A stretch of 64,000 nt of DNA from Pseudoduganella dura. GTDB taxonomy: Bacteria; Pseudomonadota; Gammaproteobacteria; Burkholderiales; Burkholderiaceae_D. Shown here one piece after another: positions 46,726 through 56,984 of the stretch. The stretch lies in NCBI RefSeq assembly GCF_009727155.1, contig NZ_WNWM01000002.1:3162001-3226000 (forward strand), in the 5' to 3' direction. Position numbers and translations under genes: made by a program. How positions within the stretch are numbered: the stretch's first letter is position 1; the number at the start of each line of letters is the position of its first letter. The notes beneath the pieces were generated by a model. It saw only the letters and a program-made list of their open reading frames with translations. It did no database searches and had not been told where the DNA came from.

Positions 46726-49563
46726 ATGCAACAACTATTTGCTGAGTCAAATATCAGTATCGCGCGCACACTTAGAAATTTCGCAATTTTTTGCGTCGCG
46801 TCAATTCTGGCCGGCTGCGGTGGTGATGATACAGAGCGTGGAAACGGAATTAAATTAGCTGCCAAAGCAGTTGTTGTCTCCACAGATGTGAATATTGTAG
46901 CGATAACAAAAGTTGACGAGCGGCGTGTGAGCCGAACGGTATTTGACTACGACTTTAAAGTAACCGCTAAGAATAATCAGCCTAAGGATCTGTCGGGTGT
47001 TGTGCTCACACTCCAAAGTGTTGGATTCGGCGCAACAATAATTGATGGAAATGCGACTATAGGTGATATAGCTTCCGGTGCAACGGCTGTATCACGCGAT
47101 ATTATTACGATACGCCAGGATCGAACGCAAGAATTTGAAGTATCGGCGCTTGTTTGGCAAGTTTCAATTAGTCCTCCTGACCCTGAAGTCCCAGGGATAC
47201 TGCTGCCCGGCATCGCAGAGACGAAGGCTATCGATGCAGTGCCAGAATATGAGGCTACTAGAACTGCAACTGATCTGGCGACTGCTCAGGCAACGCCGGA
47301 CTCCCCTCTCTATTACAACAGTCAGTTGCAGGCTGTGATATCCAGCATTGCTACGGTAGCGGATGTAAATCGCGCTCTTGCTACAGTGGGTGCCCGAATT
47401 GTCTGGTCAATGGAACGTAATCGAGTAGTTACCCTTCAAATACCAAAGCAAGCGAATTTGTCTGCACTGCAAGCAGTTGCTAAACAGCTTGAAGAGACAA
47501 ATGCATTTGAAAGTGTGTCGGTCTATTTTATCCCTGAGCCTTCTGCTTTACCTGCCAATGTCACAGTGAACGAGGCTGTTACGGGCGTAGGGCCGATATT
47601 AAATCAGATGGCCGCGCGAATGTATGCTGCCTGGAATACAGCATCGGGTGATACGTCTGAGGCGAACATTGGAGTGATTGTTGCAGACTATTTTGGCCGA
47701 GGTCCTGCTACTGAACTCGTGGGACCGGCGACCGGCTTTTTGAGTCTTGGAACTGAGTGTCAACTAGCTAGCGACCCTTGCTCTCACGGGTACCATGTCC
47801 TTGGCATCCTGGGCGGAAATTTCGGCGGTCTCCCGACACCGCACGGGCAGGTTACCGGTTCCTTGCCTCGCAACCTTCCTTTATCGATTATCGACTTGAG
47901 TGCAAGTCCCTACAATATAATGTTTTGGGACAATCTTCGAAAGCTAATAGCAATAGAGATAAGAAAAAATCCTGAGCGGAAATTTGTTGTGAATTTTAGC
48001 TTGGCTTATTGCAATAAAAGGGGAGGGTGTTCTAATTTGGATATGGCAACAAAAGATGCAAAGGCTTGGCGATATTGGGCGCGAGGTATATATATATCAT
48101 CGACTAAGAGCTTCTTTGATTGGGATTCGAAGGTTTTTCAGGTATCGGCTGCAGGAAATAATTATGGATTTGACGCCAGTATCGCGAGTCCGATGAATGG
48201 TGCTGCTTTGCTTCCTGCATTCATTGATGAGGGAGATCACTCGTCAGTTCCCCCATTGGCCAATTCTTTGGTAGTGGAAGCTCGCGGAGCTGAAGCCGAT
48301 ACCGTGCCATATTCTTCGTGCCGCGTGCCGAAGGCTGAGTACTCAAATATCGGCGGCAATATCGCAGGGGTCGGCACCGACGTATTCTCCTATACCGGGC
48401 CAACTTCGACTGGTCGGAAAAATGGCACTTCTATGGCAACACCTCAGGTCGCAGGAATCGTTGCATGGATGATGGCAGTGCGCCCTGACTGGCCCTTATC
48501 CGATATCAAGTATCGGATTGCGCATGTTCGGGCCGCTACGGACACATGTACTGATGACGCACCGATGGTGGATGCCTACGCGGCATTGCTGTCGCTTGAC
48601 AAGAGCCTGGACGATGCGCCGGTAAGAATGGCTCTTCTTAGGGCAACCGCTACGGGGTCGGTAAGCGCGGCAGAGAAATTTACTTTTTCTGATGCGAAAG
48701 AATTTTTAAAAACGTACTTCCCGGGGCATTATGGAATGCCCGCCCCGATTGGGAAACCTGACTTCTCGCGTTTTGACTTGAATGGCGATGGCTACTCGGG
48801 AGACATAAGCAGGAAAAAGCCATTCGACTTGCAGTTCAACGGTTCGAACATGGAGTTTGTGCCCGAAACGCTCTCGAACTATCCGAATCTCTCTCCTATT
48901 GAACTTCTGGAATCTGCGGTCACAGATTTCGAGATACTTTGCTACTATGTGAATAGTTCCCTTTTTGATCCAGCCGGACGGGCTGAATTTGATAGGGAAC
49001 TTGATGAAATATCAAAAGACATTATCCCAAGTAGAGTAATTTCTTGCGGTAGCCGCAAAGTTATTCTAAAAATAAATAACACATTTGCAGGATGGGAGGG
49101 GTTGCCGGCTACGATAACGATGTCGAATTTTGTCCCACGCTTTCCGGCTAATTCACAAGGGAACTCGACTACTTGCACAAATCAGGGCGAGCCGGCCGGT
49201 GAGCGCGGCACTCCATTTTTCAGTCGTCTAGTTCCGAGTATTTTCCCAATTCATGCAGCAATCGACGTAATTGGCGTTCCAACTCATATTGGAAGATCTT
49301 CTAATAGGCGAAATTGTTCAAGTTTCTTTGCAACCTCAGGAAATCAAGTATGGATCAACGCGACTGCTAGAACAGTGTTTGGATTTGGTGGGGCTGTTGT
49401 CTCTGACTGGGAATATCAAGTACGTTACTCCAATGGTGACCCCAATAACTTTAATGCCGGAAAGCAATGCACCGTTGGTGTCGTGCCGGGCTCGGGAGTA
49501 TTTTCTGCGTCCTTCGAGGCATCTTCCTGCTCCCATACTGTGACCGCTACAATAAAGGAATAG
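46726..49563 (+). CDS. Divergent S8 (subtilisin-like) peptidase, probable lipoprotein
   Basis: 945 residues. A hydrophobic segment ends in the lipobox ILAGC with Cys31. An Ig-like domain (about 45-150) and an I9-like prodomain (about 205-275) precede the peptidase. Catalytic Asp321 is in IGVIVADYFG, His354 in SHGYHVLGILGG, the oxyanion Asn near 478 in SAAGNN and Ser569 in NGTSMATPQVAG. D684-x-N-x-D-G-Y-x-x-D resembles a calcium loop. The C-terminal 250 residues are Cys-containing and unassigned. The gene is AT-rich with non-host codons, so probably acquired. A PEP-CTERM gene follows 42 bp later. Confidence 0.85.
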   Translation: MQQLFAESNISIARTLRNFAIFCVASILAGCGGDDTERGNGIKLAAKAVVVSTDVNIVAITKVDERRVSRTVFDYDFKVTAKNNQPKDLSGVVLTLQSVGFGATIIDGNATIGDIASGATAVSRDIITIRQDRTQEFEVSALVWQVSISPPDPEVPGILLPGIAETKAIDAVPEYEATRTATDLATAQATPDSPLYYNSQLQAVISSIATVADVNRALATVGARIVWSMERNRVVTLQIPKQANLSALQAVAKQLEETNAFESVSVYFIPEPSALPANVTVNEAVTGVGPILNQMAARMYAAWNTASGDTSEANIGVIVADYFGRGPATELVGPATGFLSLGTECQLASDPCSHGYHVLGILGGNFGGLPTPHGQVTGSLPRNLPLSIIDLSASPYNIMFWDNLRKLIAIEIRKNPERKFVVNFSLAYCNKRGGCSNLDMATKDAKAWRYWARGIYISSTKSFFDWDSKVFQVSAAGNNYGFDASIASPMNGAALLPAFIDEGDHSSVPPLANSLVVEARGAEADTVPYSSCRVPKAEYSNIGGNIAGVGTDVFSYTGPTSTGRKNGTSMATPQVAGIVAWMMAVRPDWPLSDIKYRIAHVRAATDTCTDDAPMVDAYAALLSLDKSLDDAPVRMALLRATATGSVSAAEKFTFSDAKEFLKTYFPGHYGMPAPIGKPDFSRFDLNGDGYSGDISRKKPFDLQFNGSNMEFVPETLSNYPNLSPIELLESAVTDFEILCYYVNSSLFDPAGRAEFDRELDEISKDIIPSRVISCGSRKVILKINNTFAGWEGLPATITMSNFVPRFPANSQGNSTTCTNQGEPAGERGTPFFSRLVPSIFPIHAAIDVIGVPTHIGRSSNRRNCSSFFATSGNQVWINATARTVFGFGGAVVSDWEYQVRYSNGDPNNFNAGKQCTVGVVPGSGVFSASFEASSCSHTVTATIKE

Positions 49564-49605
49564 CCACTGTGGATTTATTCAAATAACCCTTATCAGGAGA
49601 AAATA

Positions 49606-50139
49606 ATGCGTTTTTTTTCATATTTATTTTCAGTGGCAGCGCTCATTTCTTTTAATTGCAGTGCTAGTAATATCGAGTACACGGCGATAGAGAAAGGAAA
49701 CGGGGTCTATGATTTTTCTTACACAGTAAATAATAATCTAAATATAACTCTGGATGAAATAACGATATTTTTCGACTATACGAAATATACGAATCTTATT
49801 ATTATTGAAGCTCCAATGGGATGGGATGCAATTGTCGCGCAACCGGATTTGGCTATACCTGCGGATGGTTTTGTAGATATTCTGGCGATGGAGCATGCAT
49901 TAAATCCTAATGAGGTGCTCTCAGGGCTGATCGTGCGCGCTCAGTTTCTTGGTGTTGGCAGCCCGGTCGGTCAGCACTACGAATTTATCGACCAAAAAAC
50001 ATTCCAGTCGATAGCATCTGGCCCGGCTTTATTAGTGCCTGAGCCATCAATGGCGACCTTAACTTTACTTGGATTGCTCTGGTTAGTAGGGCGGAAAACG
50101 TTCTTTTCCCAGATTAAAAACCTTAGGCGATGGTATTGA
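49606..50139 (+). CDS. PEP-CTERM sorting domain protein
   Basis: 177 residues with a signal peptide (1 to about 20). The C-terminus has the exosortase signal: VPEPSMATLTLLGLLWLVGR, that is PEP, a membrane helix and a basic end. The body is beta-rich with no family recognised. AGGAG precedes the ATG. Such proteins are cut at the PEP motif by an exosortase, encoded elsewhere, and exported to the surface or extracellular matrix. It shares base composition and orientation with the subtilase upstream and is probably co-transcribed. Confidence 0.85.
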   Translation: MRFFSYLFSVAALISFNCSASNIEYTAIEKGNGVYDFSYTVNNNLNITLDEITIFFDYTKYTNLIIIEAPMGWDAIVAQPDLAIPADGFVDILAMEHALNPNEVLSGLIVRAQFLGVGSPVGQHYEFIDQKTFQSIASGPALLVPEPSMATLTLLGLLWLVGRKTFFSQIKNLRRWY

Positions 50140-50214
50140 CGCACAAATTTCAATTGCTGGGTCGCCTGAGTTTCCAACGATTGCCGCCCTGCGTGATTTC
50201 AGCCAGATTCCGGC

Positions 50215-50405
50215 CGCACTACGATCTGGATTTTCAAAGAACCGGTACACATCGCGCGTTTGTCCTAGCCGATAAGCGCGATCTTCTGCTTGACGAAGTA
50301 AGGCCGGATTCCAAGGCAAGGAGGCGAAGAGGGACATAGGTAGCTGAGACAAGCATGATCCCTACACCACCGGCTGCACGAGGGGTGATAAAGGCCTTGC
50401 ATGCC
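50215..50405 (-). pseudogene. Fragment of a SNF2-family helicase (C-terminal motifs V-VI)
   Basis: Two frames together read like the end of a SWI2/SNF2 helicase core: FITPRAAGGVGIMLVSATY (motif V) in one, then after a frameshift near 50335 LPWNPALLRQAEDRAYRLG followed by QTRDV (motif VI) in the other. Nothing else of the roughly 1000-residue parent is present. It lies between the PEP-CTERM gene and an IS, consistent with deletion-driven decay. Confidence 0.65.
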
Positions 50406-50485
50406 CAATTATCCTCAAATTAATCAACGGCGCGCTGCTGATTGCGGACGTTGTCTGAGCCAACTAGGGTGTGTCTGACTGAGAT

Positions 50486-51005
50486 CACAGCAGCCATAGC
50501 ATAATTGTTGCTACAGTCACGGCAGCGAGGAAGTTATGGCCGCGCTTGTCGAAGCGCGTTGCCACGGCCCGGAAATCTTTGAGCCGGTTGATTGCACGCT
50601 CGACGATATTACGCCCTTTATAGGCCACGGAGTCGAACCGTGGAGGCGATCCTCCCTTGCGGCCTTTACGTAACCGGTTCTTCTCTGCATCTTTGCGTTC
50701 AGGGCAAACGCACCGGATACCTCGTTGTTGGATTTGCTGGCGATAAATGCGTGCACCTTAGGCGCGATCGACGCGCAGAAATGTGGGGCGCTGGCGTGGG
50801 CGACCTCGACCAGGACGAGGTACACAAATAGCATCGAGTACGGGGCCGATTTGCGTCGGGTCACTGCACTGGCCGGCTGTCACGACGATGGACAATGGCA
50901 GTCCATGTCCATCGACGCAGCGATGAATTTTGCTGGTAATGCCGCCTCGCGATCGGCCCAGCCACTCGTCAGTTACGATCCCCTTTTTTCTGCCGCAGGC
51001 AGTTT
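50486..51005 (-). pseudogene. IS5-family transposase OrfB interrupted by an ochre stop
   Basis: From the slippery site, the frame reads [20 protein letters not shown] and continues through [15 protein letters not shown] to VDRA, where TAA at 50760-50758 replaces the Tyr codon found in the related remnant ([10 protein letters not shown]). It then resumes as [11 protein letters not shown] down to the C-terminal MLWLL stop at 50486. The premature stop removes the DDE Glu region. Confidence 0.85.
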
Positions 51006-51347
51006 CTTTCGTGCTCCAGCAGAACTGCGATGGGCTTTTATATGGGTGGCATCCAACGCTGCGCCATCCCAATCGATACGGCCAGCCGCATCTGTTTGAG
51101 CTTGCAAGACTTTGAGCAGACGTTGCCAAGTACCGTTGCGCGACCAACGAACGAATCTGTCATAGCAGGTCTGCCAGGGGCCATAGCGTGTTGGAACGTC
51201 GCGCCAAGGCGTGCCAGTCCTCAGACTCCATAAGGTCCCGTTTATCACATGCCGATGCTCAACGTAAGCATGGCCATGATGTGGATGGGGCGGCAAGTAT
51301 GCCTCCAGCTGCCGCCATTGCTGTTCGGTTAGGTCAGTTCGGCTCAT
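50973..51347 (-). CDS. IS5-family transposase OrfA
   Basis: 124 residues beginning [20 protein letters not shown], with [22 protein letters not shown] and a [14 protein letters not shown] end that carries the first DDE Asp. It needs a -1 shift at the A-rich run near its end ([13 protein letters not shown]) to make the full OrfAB transposase. Confidence 0.88.
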   Translation of the reverse strand: MSRTDLTEQQWRQLEAYLPPHPHHGHAYVEHRHVINGTLWSLRTGTPWRDVPTRYGPWQTCYDRFVRWSRNGTWQRLLKVLQAQTDAAGRIDWDGAALDATHIKAHRSSAGARKKLPAAEKRGS

Positions 51348-51455
51348 TGCCTTCTAACCGCCTCACTTTGATTTGGTTCCTTAGTCAGACACACCCTAGC
51401 GCCGTTCGATTCTCCGCTCTGCATAGGGGTTTCGCAAGCAGCCTCTTGTTGCCGT

Positions 51456-51893
51456 CTATTTCCCCGGAAGCTCCGCGGCAAGGCGCGTCAACTCCTCCGT
51501 CCGCTGCGCATTCAGCGCGAATACACAAGCCAGCCTGCGGAGTTCGAGTGCGTTAAGTATCGCGCCGCCTCCCATCGAAGCGACGAAGGCGCAGTGCGCG
51601 GCGCGGTACCTGGCGAACTCGCTTCCCGATGCGCGCAGCTTCAAGCCGGCTTGCGCCACGAATTTCGGTTCCTCATCCCACTGCCGGATCGCCGCGCGGG
51701 TTGTTGCCTCGGCCTCGGCCAACGTTCTTGTGCTCTCCCGAACCTTTCGTTCGAGGCAGTCGCGCATGCCCGCCTGGGAATGCTCTCCGCATTGTTCGAG
51801 GACTTCCGCAGCATGGCGGGAATGAGCTTGCGAAGGCGCGTTGCCTGCATGTGCGAGCAACGGGACGCTGGCGAGCAGAAAGCAGATCGTCAT
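51456..51893 (-). CDS. LprI/DUF1311-like periplasmic protein
   Basis: About 145 residues with a signal peptide (1 to about 17, ending LLAHAGN). The CGEHSQAGMRDCLERKVRE segment with paired cysteines and the following long helices match LprI-type lysozyme-inhibitor/DUF1311 proteins. A TTG at 51914 would add seven residues and has a better-spaced ribosome site, so the start is uncertain. Its closeness to the IS right end suggests an island gene. Confidence 0.65.
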   Translation of the reverse strand: MTICFLLASVPLLAHAGNAPSQAHSRHAAEVLEQCGEHSQAGMRDCLERKVRESTRTLAEAEATTRAAIRQWDEEPKFVAQAGLKLRASGSEFARYRAAHCAFVASMGGGAILNALELRRLACVFALNAQRTEELTRLAAELPGK

Positions 51894-51944
51894 TCCTTGC
51901 GATGCTGTCTCCAAATGTTTCCAATATATTTCCAGGTTTGATAG

Positions 51945-52442
51945 TCAAAGTTCCGGCCCCACATAGTCCAGATTTTCCGACCACCGCCCTAATGTTTTCA
52001 CGTTATAGAATAAATAATTCGCATCGACACTTTTTTCCTCACAAATCGATGTTTGCAGGATGGATTGATCTTTTTTAACTATTACCCCCGATCCATTAAA
52101 GCCAAATGCGCTTCTTGTATGGAATACGGAATAGGTATAACGGCCTTTTTTGAAACCAATTACTGCCATGCCTGTCTTGGCGGAGTCCGCACTATAGACC
52201 TGGAAATCTGACGCCTCATTGGGCTCTGGATAAACCAGCTCAACTCTTGAAGAGTCCGTACCGTAGCGATAATTTATTTCTTTACTCCCGCCATGGTTTT
52301 CCTTGCTGAAGCAGAGGGAGACTGTTTTTTGTTTCACTTTGCAACTAAAAATTACCTCTTCATTTGCATGGCAGAGATTGGTTTCGGCAAAAGCATTAAT
52401 GCTAACGAAAAAATAAAATATAAAATATGGGGCGCGTTTCAT
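51945..52442 (-). CDS. Exported hypothetical protein
   Basis: 165 residues with a signal peptide (1 to about 19, ending INAFAETN). The mature part has Cys residues in VIFSCKVKQKTVSLCFS and a late Cys near SICEEKS, so disulfides in the periplasm are likely. Codon use is AT-rich compared with the flanking TonB receptor. No family is recognised. Confidence 0.65.
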   Translation of the reverse strand: MKRAPYFIFYFFVSINAFAETNLCHANEEVIFSCKVKQKTVSLCFSKENHGGSKEINYRYGTDSSRVELVYPEPNEASDFQVYSADSAKTGMAVIGFKKGRYTYSVFHTRSAFGFNGSGVIVKKDQSILQTSICEEKSVDANYLFYNVKTLGRWSENLDYVGPEL

Positions 52443-52569
52443 GCGAGGTGTCTTAACGAGTTTATCGAAGTTGTGCGTAATATAACGCTTTTTGATGATT
52501 GAAAACTATCGAAAAGTCACATTGGTAATTTTCTTGATTCTGAGTTATCTCGGCATCCAGGTGTCCGCA

Positions 52570-54711
52570 TCACTCGATCTTCTTCACGAACCCCACATAG
52601 ACACGCCGTGCGACGAAATGATCGAAACCCGCCTGCCGGAATGTGCTCGTGTCGGTCCGATAGGTGCGCCTGCTGCCGTCGAAGATATCGCTGGCGTTGA
52701 CGGTCAGGCTCAGCGTCCCGGTCACCTGGCGCTTCCAGGCAAGGTTCACGCTGCTGGTCGCGCCATGGCGGCCCAGCGGCGTGATGCCGGAGGACTGGCC
52801 ATGGGCATCGAGCGACACGTCGTCGGGGCCGGCGCTCCAGGCGGCCTTCAGGTTCACATGGCCCGCGAAACCGTCCTGCCGCACGAGGCCGGAGAGATCG
52901 GGCGTATCGAGCAGCACGCGATAAATGCCGCCGTCCATGCCCAGGCGCAGCTTCGCATCGGACGTCCAGTCGAGAGAGCCCGTGATGCCGGTCGAGCGGG
53001 CCTGTCCGCCATTGCGCTTCGAGGTGACCAGCACGTTGTCGGCAAAGCTGCGCGCATCGGCCACCGTGTCGCGGCTGGTGCGATGGAACGCCCCGAGGCT
53101 GCCGCTCAGGCGCGCCGCCTCCATGTCGGTGCCGATCTCCCATGAAGCCATGCGCTGCGGCCGGAGTCCGGGATTGCCGCGGCTCAGGTTCTGCGCGTCG
53201 ACATAGGTGGCGAACGGATTGAGGTCGCGCGGGTCGGGCATCTGGAGACTGCGGCGATAGCTGAGGGTCAGGCCGGCCTTGTCGTTGAGGGCATGCCGCA
53301 GGTGCAGGCTCGGATTGAATGCCTGCCAATGGCTTTTCCGCGGGTCGCCCCGCGCCGGACCGACCCGCAGCGCCATGCGCTCGATCCGTCCACCGAGCAG
53401 CGCTTCCCATTGCCTGTGCCTGATCCGGTCGGTCAGGTAGGCGGCGGCCAGGTTTGTCTTCACGGCATAGGCGTTGGTCGTACCGGGATCGGGCGTGGCG
53501 GCACCCGTCGACGGATCGATGGATGCCTGGTAGTTGTCGAGGTCGTCGGTCTTGCCCTGGATATCCACGCCCATGCCCCACTGGCCATGTTCCGTCGATC
53601 GGCTCCAGTCGACGGTGGCCTGGTCGAGGCGCCGCGCCGACCTCGTGGCGCCGCGGCTGTAGCCGGTGGCGCGCGCGGGTTCCACGTACACGTCGCGATA
53701 CGACTTGTCGACCAGCCCGGTCGTGGCGCTGTGCTGGACCATGGCCTTGAGCGCCGTGCCGCTGCCCTGGTGGCTGTAACCGAGGCTGGCGCTCCTGTCG
53801 GACTGCTCGTTGGGACCGTACGAGATACGGTGCCAGATCGTCTCGTCCACGGTCTCGCCGGCGCCGGCGGGGGTCACGTTCAGCGTGTCGAACAAGGGGC
53901 GCGACCGGCGGCTGTCATGCCGTGCCGACAGGCTGAGGCTGTCGGTGTCGCTCAGCGCGTAATCGATGCCCAGTGCCCCGCTTTCGACGACACGGCGCAC
54001 GAACACCTCGGAGGTCTGCAGCGTTTGTCCGGCCTGGCCGCCGAGCGGATTGTTCCAGTCGACCGCAGAGCCACGGAATTTCCGCGTACCGTCGCGGCGC
54101 CAGGCCAGGCTGCCATGCACGCCGAGTTTTTTACCGGTCACGTCGCCCGACGCACCGGCATTCCACAGGCCCTGGTCGGTGGCGCTTCCCCGGATCTGCG
54201 CGTGCGCGCCAGGCTTGCGGTTCCGCTTCAACACGATATTGACGATCGCGCCGCCGTTGGCGTTGTGGGCGGCGGATGGATTGGTGATGACTTCGACGCC
54301 GGCGATGTCGGCGCCGCTCATCGTCTGCAGCGCCACCGCCCGCTCGTCGCCCGACATCATCGCCGTGGGCTTGCCGTCGACCAGCACCGTGACCTGGGCA
54401 TTGCCCTTGACGGAGATCTGCCCGTCGGCCGTCACTTGAACCTCGGGTATCGATTGCAAGACGTCCTGGGCGGTGCCGTTTGCCGCCTTCGGCATGCCGG
54501 AAACGTCATGCACGGTCTTGTCGAGCTTCCTGATGACGGGGTCCTTGCCGGCGCTTACTGTCACCGTCGTGATGGCCGGGTCTTGAGCCTGGGCGCGGCT
54601 TGCCGCGGGCAGCGCGGCGAGTGCCAGCAGGATCACGGCGGGCAGCCTGGCGGCAGGCGGGATGATCGAATGAAAGCAGGGCAGGGCGGACGATGGCATG
54701 GCGGTTTTCAT
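52570..54711 (-). CDS. TonB-dependent outer membrane receptor
   Basis: 713 residues. A signal peptide (about 1-43, ending SRAQAQD) is followed by a plug domain with DGQISVKGNAQVTVLVDGKP and the ADIAGVEVITNPSAAHNANG segment, and a 22-strand-like barrel ending ARRVYVGFVKKIE. This type, with the VDGKPTAMMSGDERAV plug, belongs to the outer-membrane beta-barrel family close to CirA-like receptors; no TonB box can be seen with certainty. The ligand is unknown. The start is the ATG at 54711, giving a clean signal peptide. The gene stands alone. Confidence 0.88.
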   Translation of the reverse strand: MKTAMPSSALPCFHSIIPPAARLPAVILLALAALPAASRAQAQDPAITTVTVSAGKDPVIRKLDKTVHDVSGMPKAANGTAQDVLQSIPEVQVTADGQISVKGNAQVTVLVDGKPTAMMSGDERAVALQTMSGADIAGVEVITNPSAAHNANGGAIVNIVLKRNRKPGAHAQIRGSATDQGLWNAGASGDVTGKKLGVHGSLAWRRDGTRKFRGSAVDWNNPLGGQAGQTLQTSEVFVRRVVESGALGIDYALSDTDSLSLSARHDSRRSRPLFDTLNVTPAGAGETVDETIWHRISYGPNEQSDRSASLGYSHQGSGTALKAMVQHSATTGLVDKSYRDVYVEPARATGYSRGATRSARRLDQATVDWSRSTEHGQWGMGVDIQGKTDDLDNYQASIDPSTGAATPDPGTTNAYAVKTNLAAAYLTDRIRHRQWEALLGGRIERMALRVGPARGDPRKSHWQAFNPSLHLRHALNDKAGLTLSYRRSLQMPDPRDLNPFATYVDAQNLSRGNPGLRPQRMASWEIGTDMEAARLSGSLGAFHRTSRDTVADARSFADNVLVTSKRNGGQARSTGITGSLDWTSDAKLRLGMDGGIYRVLLDTPDLSGLVRQDGFAGHVNLKAAWSAGPDDVSLDAHGQSSGITPLGRHGATSSVNLAWKRQVTGTLSLTVNASDIFDGSRRTYRTDTSTFRQAGFDHFVARRVYVGFVKKIE

Positions 54712-55043
54712 GGCTCGGCGTCGATGCGGCGCGGTGCCGGCAGTTCGAAGGAAATCCGAGTATAGGCATGCCACCGCGGGCGGGATTGCCGCTGTGACCA
54801 AGGGCGAGGAGCGTGGGACGAATGACAATGCCAGCCGCATTGCCGCCGCCAAGCGTGTCGAACCGCTGTGCCGGCGCCGGCGACGAACTGCGCAACACGA
54901 GGCGAGCGGAATTCCGCCCGCTTACATCTGCCGGAACGATACGATCGCCGGGGTCCAGGGCGCTGTACGATCCCGCGGCGATGATCGAGATCGAGGCCAT
55001 CGCGGCCGTGCGGGGCGGTGCCTGAAGCCTGACGCAGGCCGGA

Positions 55044-55069
55044 AGCAAAAAAGACGCCGCAGCGTCTTT
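55044..55069 (-). terminator. Terminator of the diaA-dolP-tlpA operon
   Basis: AAAGACGC (55050-55057) pairs with GCGTCTTT (55062-55069) around a 4-nt loop; in the leftward direction the stem runs into T residues (a run of six As on the plus strand from 55047). Confidence 0.8.
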
Positions 55070-55072
55070 GTC

Positions 55073-55585
55073 CTACCCCTTCAGCGCCTTCGCCAGCAGC
55101 TCGTGCAAGGCCGCGAACTCCGGCTTGCCCACATAGCGCTTGATGATCCTGCCATCCTTGCCGATGACGAAGGTGGTCGGCGTCAGCGACACGTCGCCGT
55201 AGGCCTTGGCGGCTTCGCCGGTGATGTCCAGCGCGACCTTGAACGGCAACTGCCGCGTCTCGGTGAAGTTGACCACGTAGTTCGGCGGGTCGTACTTCAT
55301 CGCCACGGCAATGAATTCCAGGCCCTGGCCCTTGAACTTGTTGTACGTGTCGACCATTTCCGGCATCTCGGCCACGCAGGTGGCGCACGACGTGGCCCAG
55401 AAATTCACCATCACCACCTTGCCCTGCAGGTCGGCCGGGGTGATGCGTTCGCCCTTGATGCCGGTGAACGTGACCTGCGGCGCGGCGGGCGCGCTGTTCA
55501 GCGAGGTCCAGGCAACCAGGCCCAGCCCCGCGATCACGGCTGCCGCGATCGCGGGCTTGATCCACGCTTTGGAGGAAGTGCTCAT
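55073..55585 (-). CDS. TlpA-type thioredoxin-like protein
   Basis: 170 residues, with a single N-terminal membrane anchor (about 10-28) and a periplasmic thioredoxin fold. The active site is C67-AT-C70 in NFWATSCATC; the cis-Pro is in SLTPTTFVIG. Such proteins reduce disulfides for cytochrome c or copper-centre assembly. It is the last gene after dolP (19 bp gap) and is followed by a terminator. Confidence 0.9.
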   Translation of the reverse strand: MSTSSKAWIKPAIAAAVIAGLGLVAWTSLNSAPAAPQVTFTGIKGERITPADLQGKVVMVNFWATSCATCVAEMPEMVDTYNKFKGQGLEFIAVAMKYDPPNYVVNFTETRQLPFKVALDITGEAAKAYGDVSLTPTTFVIGKDGRIIKRYVGKPEFAALHELLAKALKG

Positions 55586-55604
55586 GGCCGTCGGGTCGAA
55601 CCGG

Positions 55605-56874
<1,270 letters not shown>

Positions 56875-56893
56875 TCACGCCCGGCAACGCCTG

Positions 56894-56923
56894 TTAATAA
56901 TGCTTACAAAAGAGGCTTGTCAA
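56894..56923 (-). promoter_or_regulatory. Sigma-70-like promoter of diaA-dolP-tlpA
   Basis: On the minus strand TTGACA (56923-56918) and TATTAA (56899-56894) are spaced by 18 bp, about 50 bp before the diaA start. This gives the operon its own promoter downstream of the two kinase genes. Confidence 0.6.
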
Positions 56924-56984
56924 AAGTATATGCCCGATGCGCCGCCGGTATGCCCGGGCCCCGGCAAATCTTCGGGAAAACCAC

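Larger units (their letters stand above)
50469..51395 (-). mobile_element. IS5-family insertion sequence, 927 bp, with CTAG target duplication
   Basis: Terminal inverted repeats of 13 bp (GGTGTGTCTGACT at 50469-50481 and its complement at 51383-51395) are flanked by CTAG on both sides (50465-50468, 51396-51399). The transposase is in two overlapping frames on the minus strand with an A6G slippery run between them, as in IS5/IS427-type elements. OrfB has an internal stop, so the copy cannot move on its own. Confidence 0.9.

Noticed and set aside
50517..50864. A 115-residue frame inside the IS on the minus strand
   Set aside because: It is a shifted frame of OrfB without transposase motifs.
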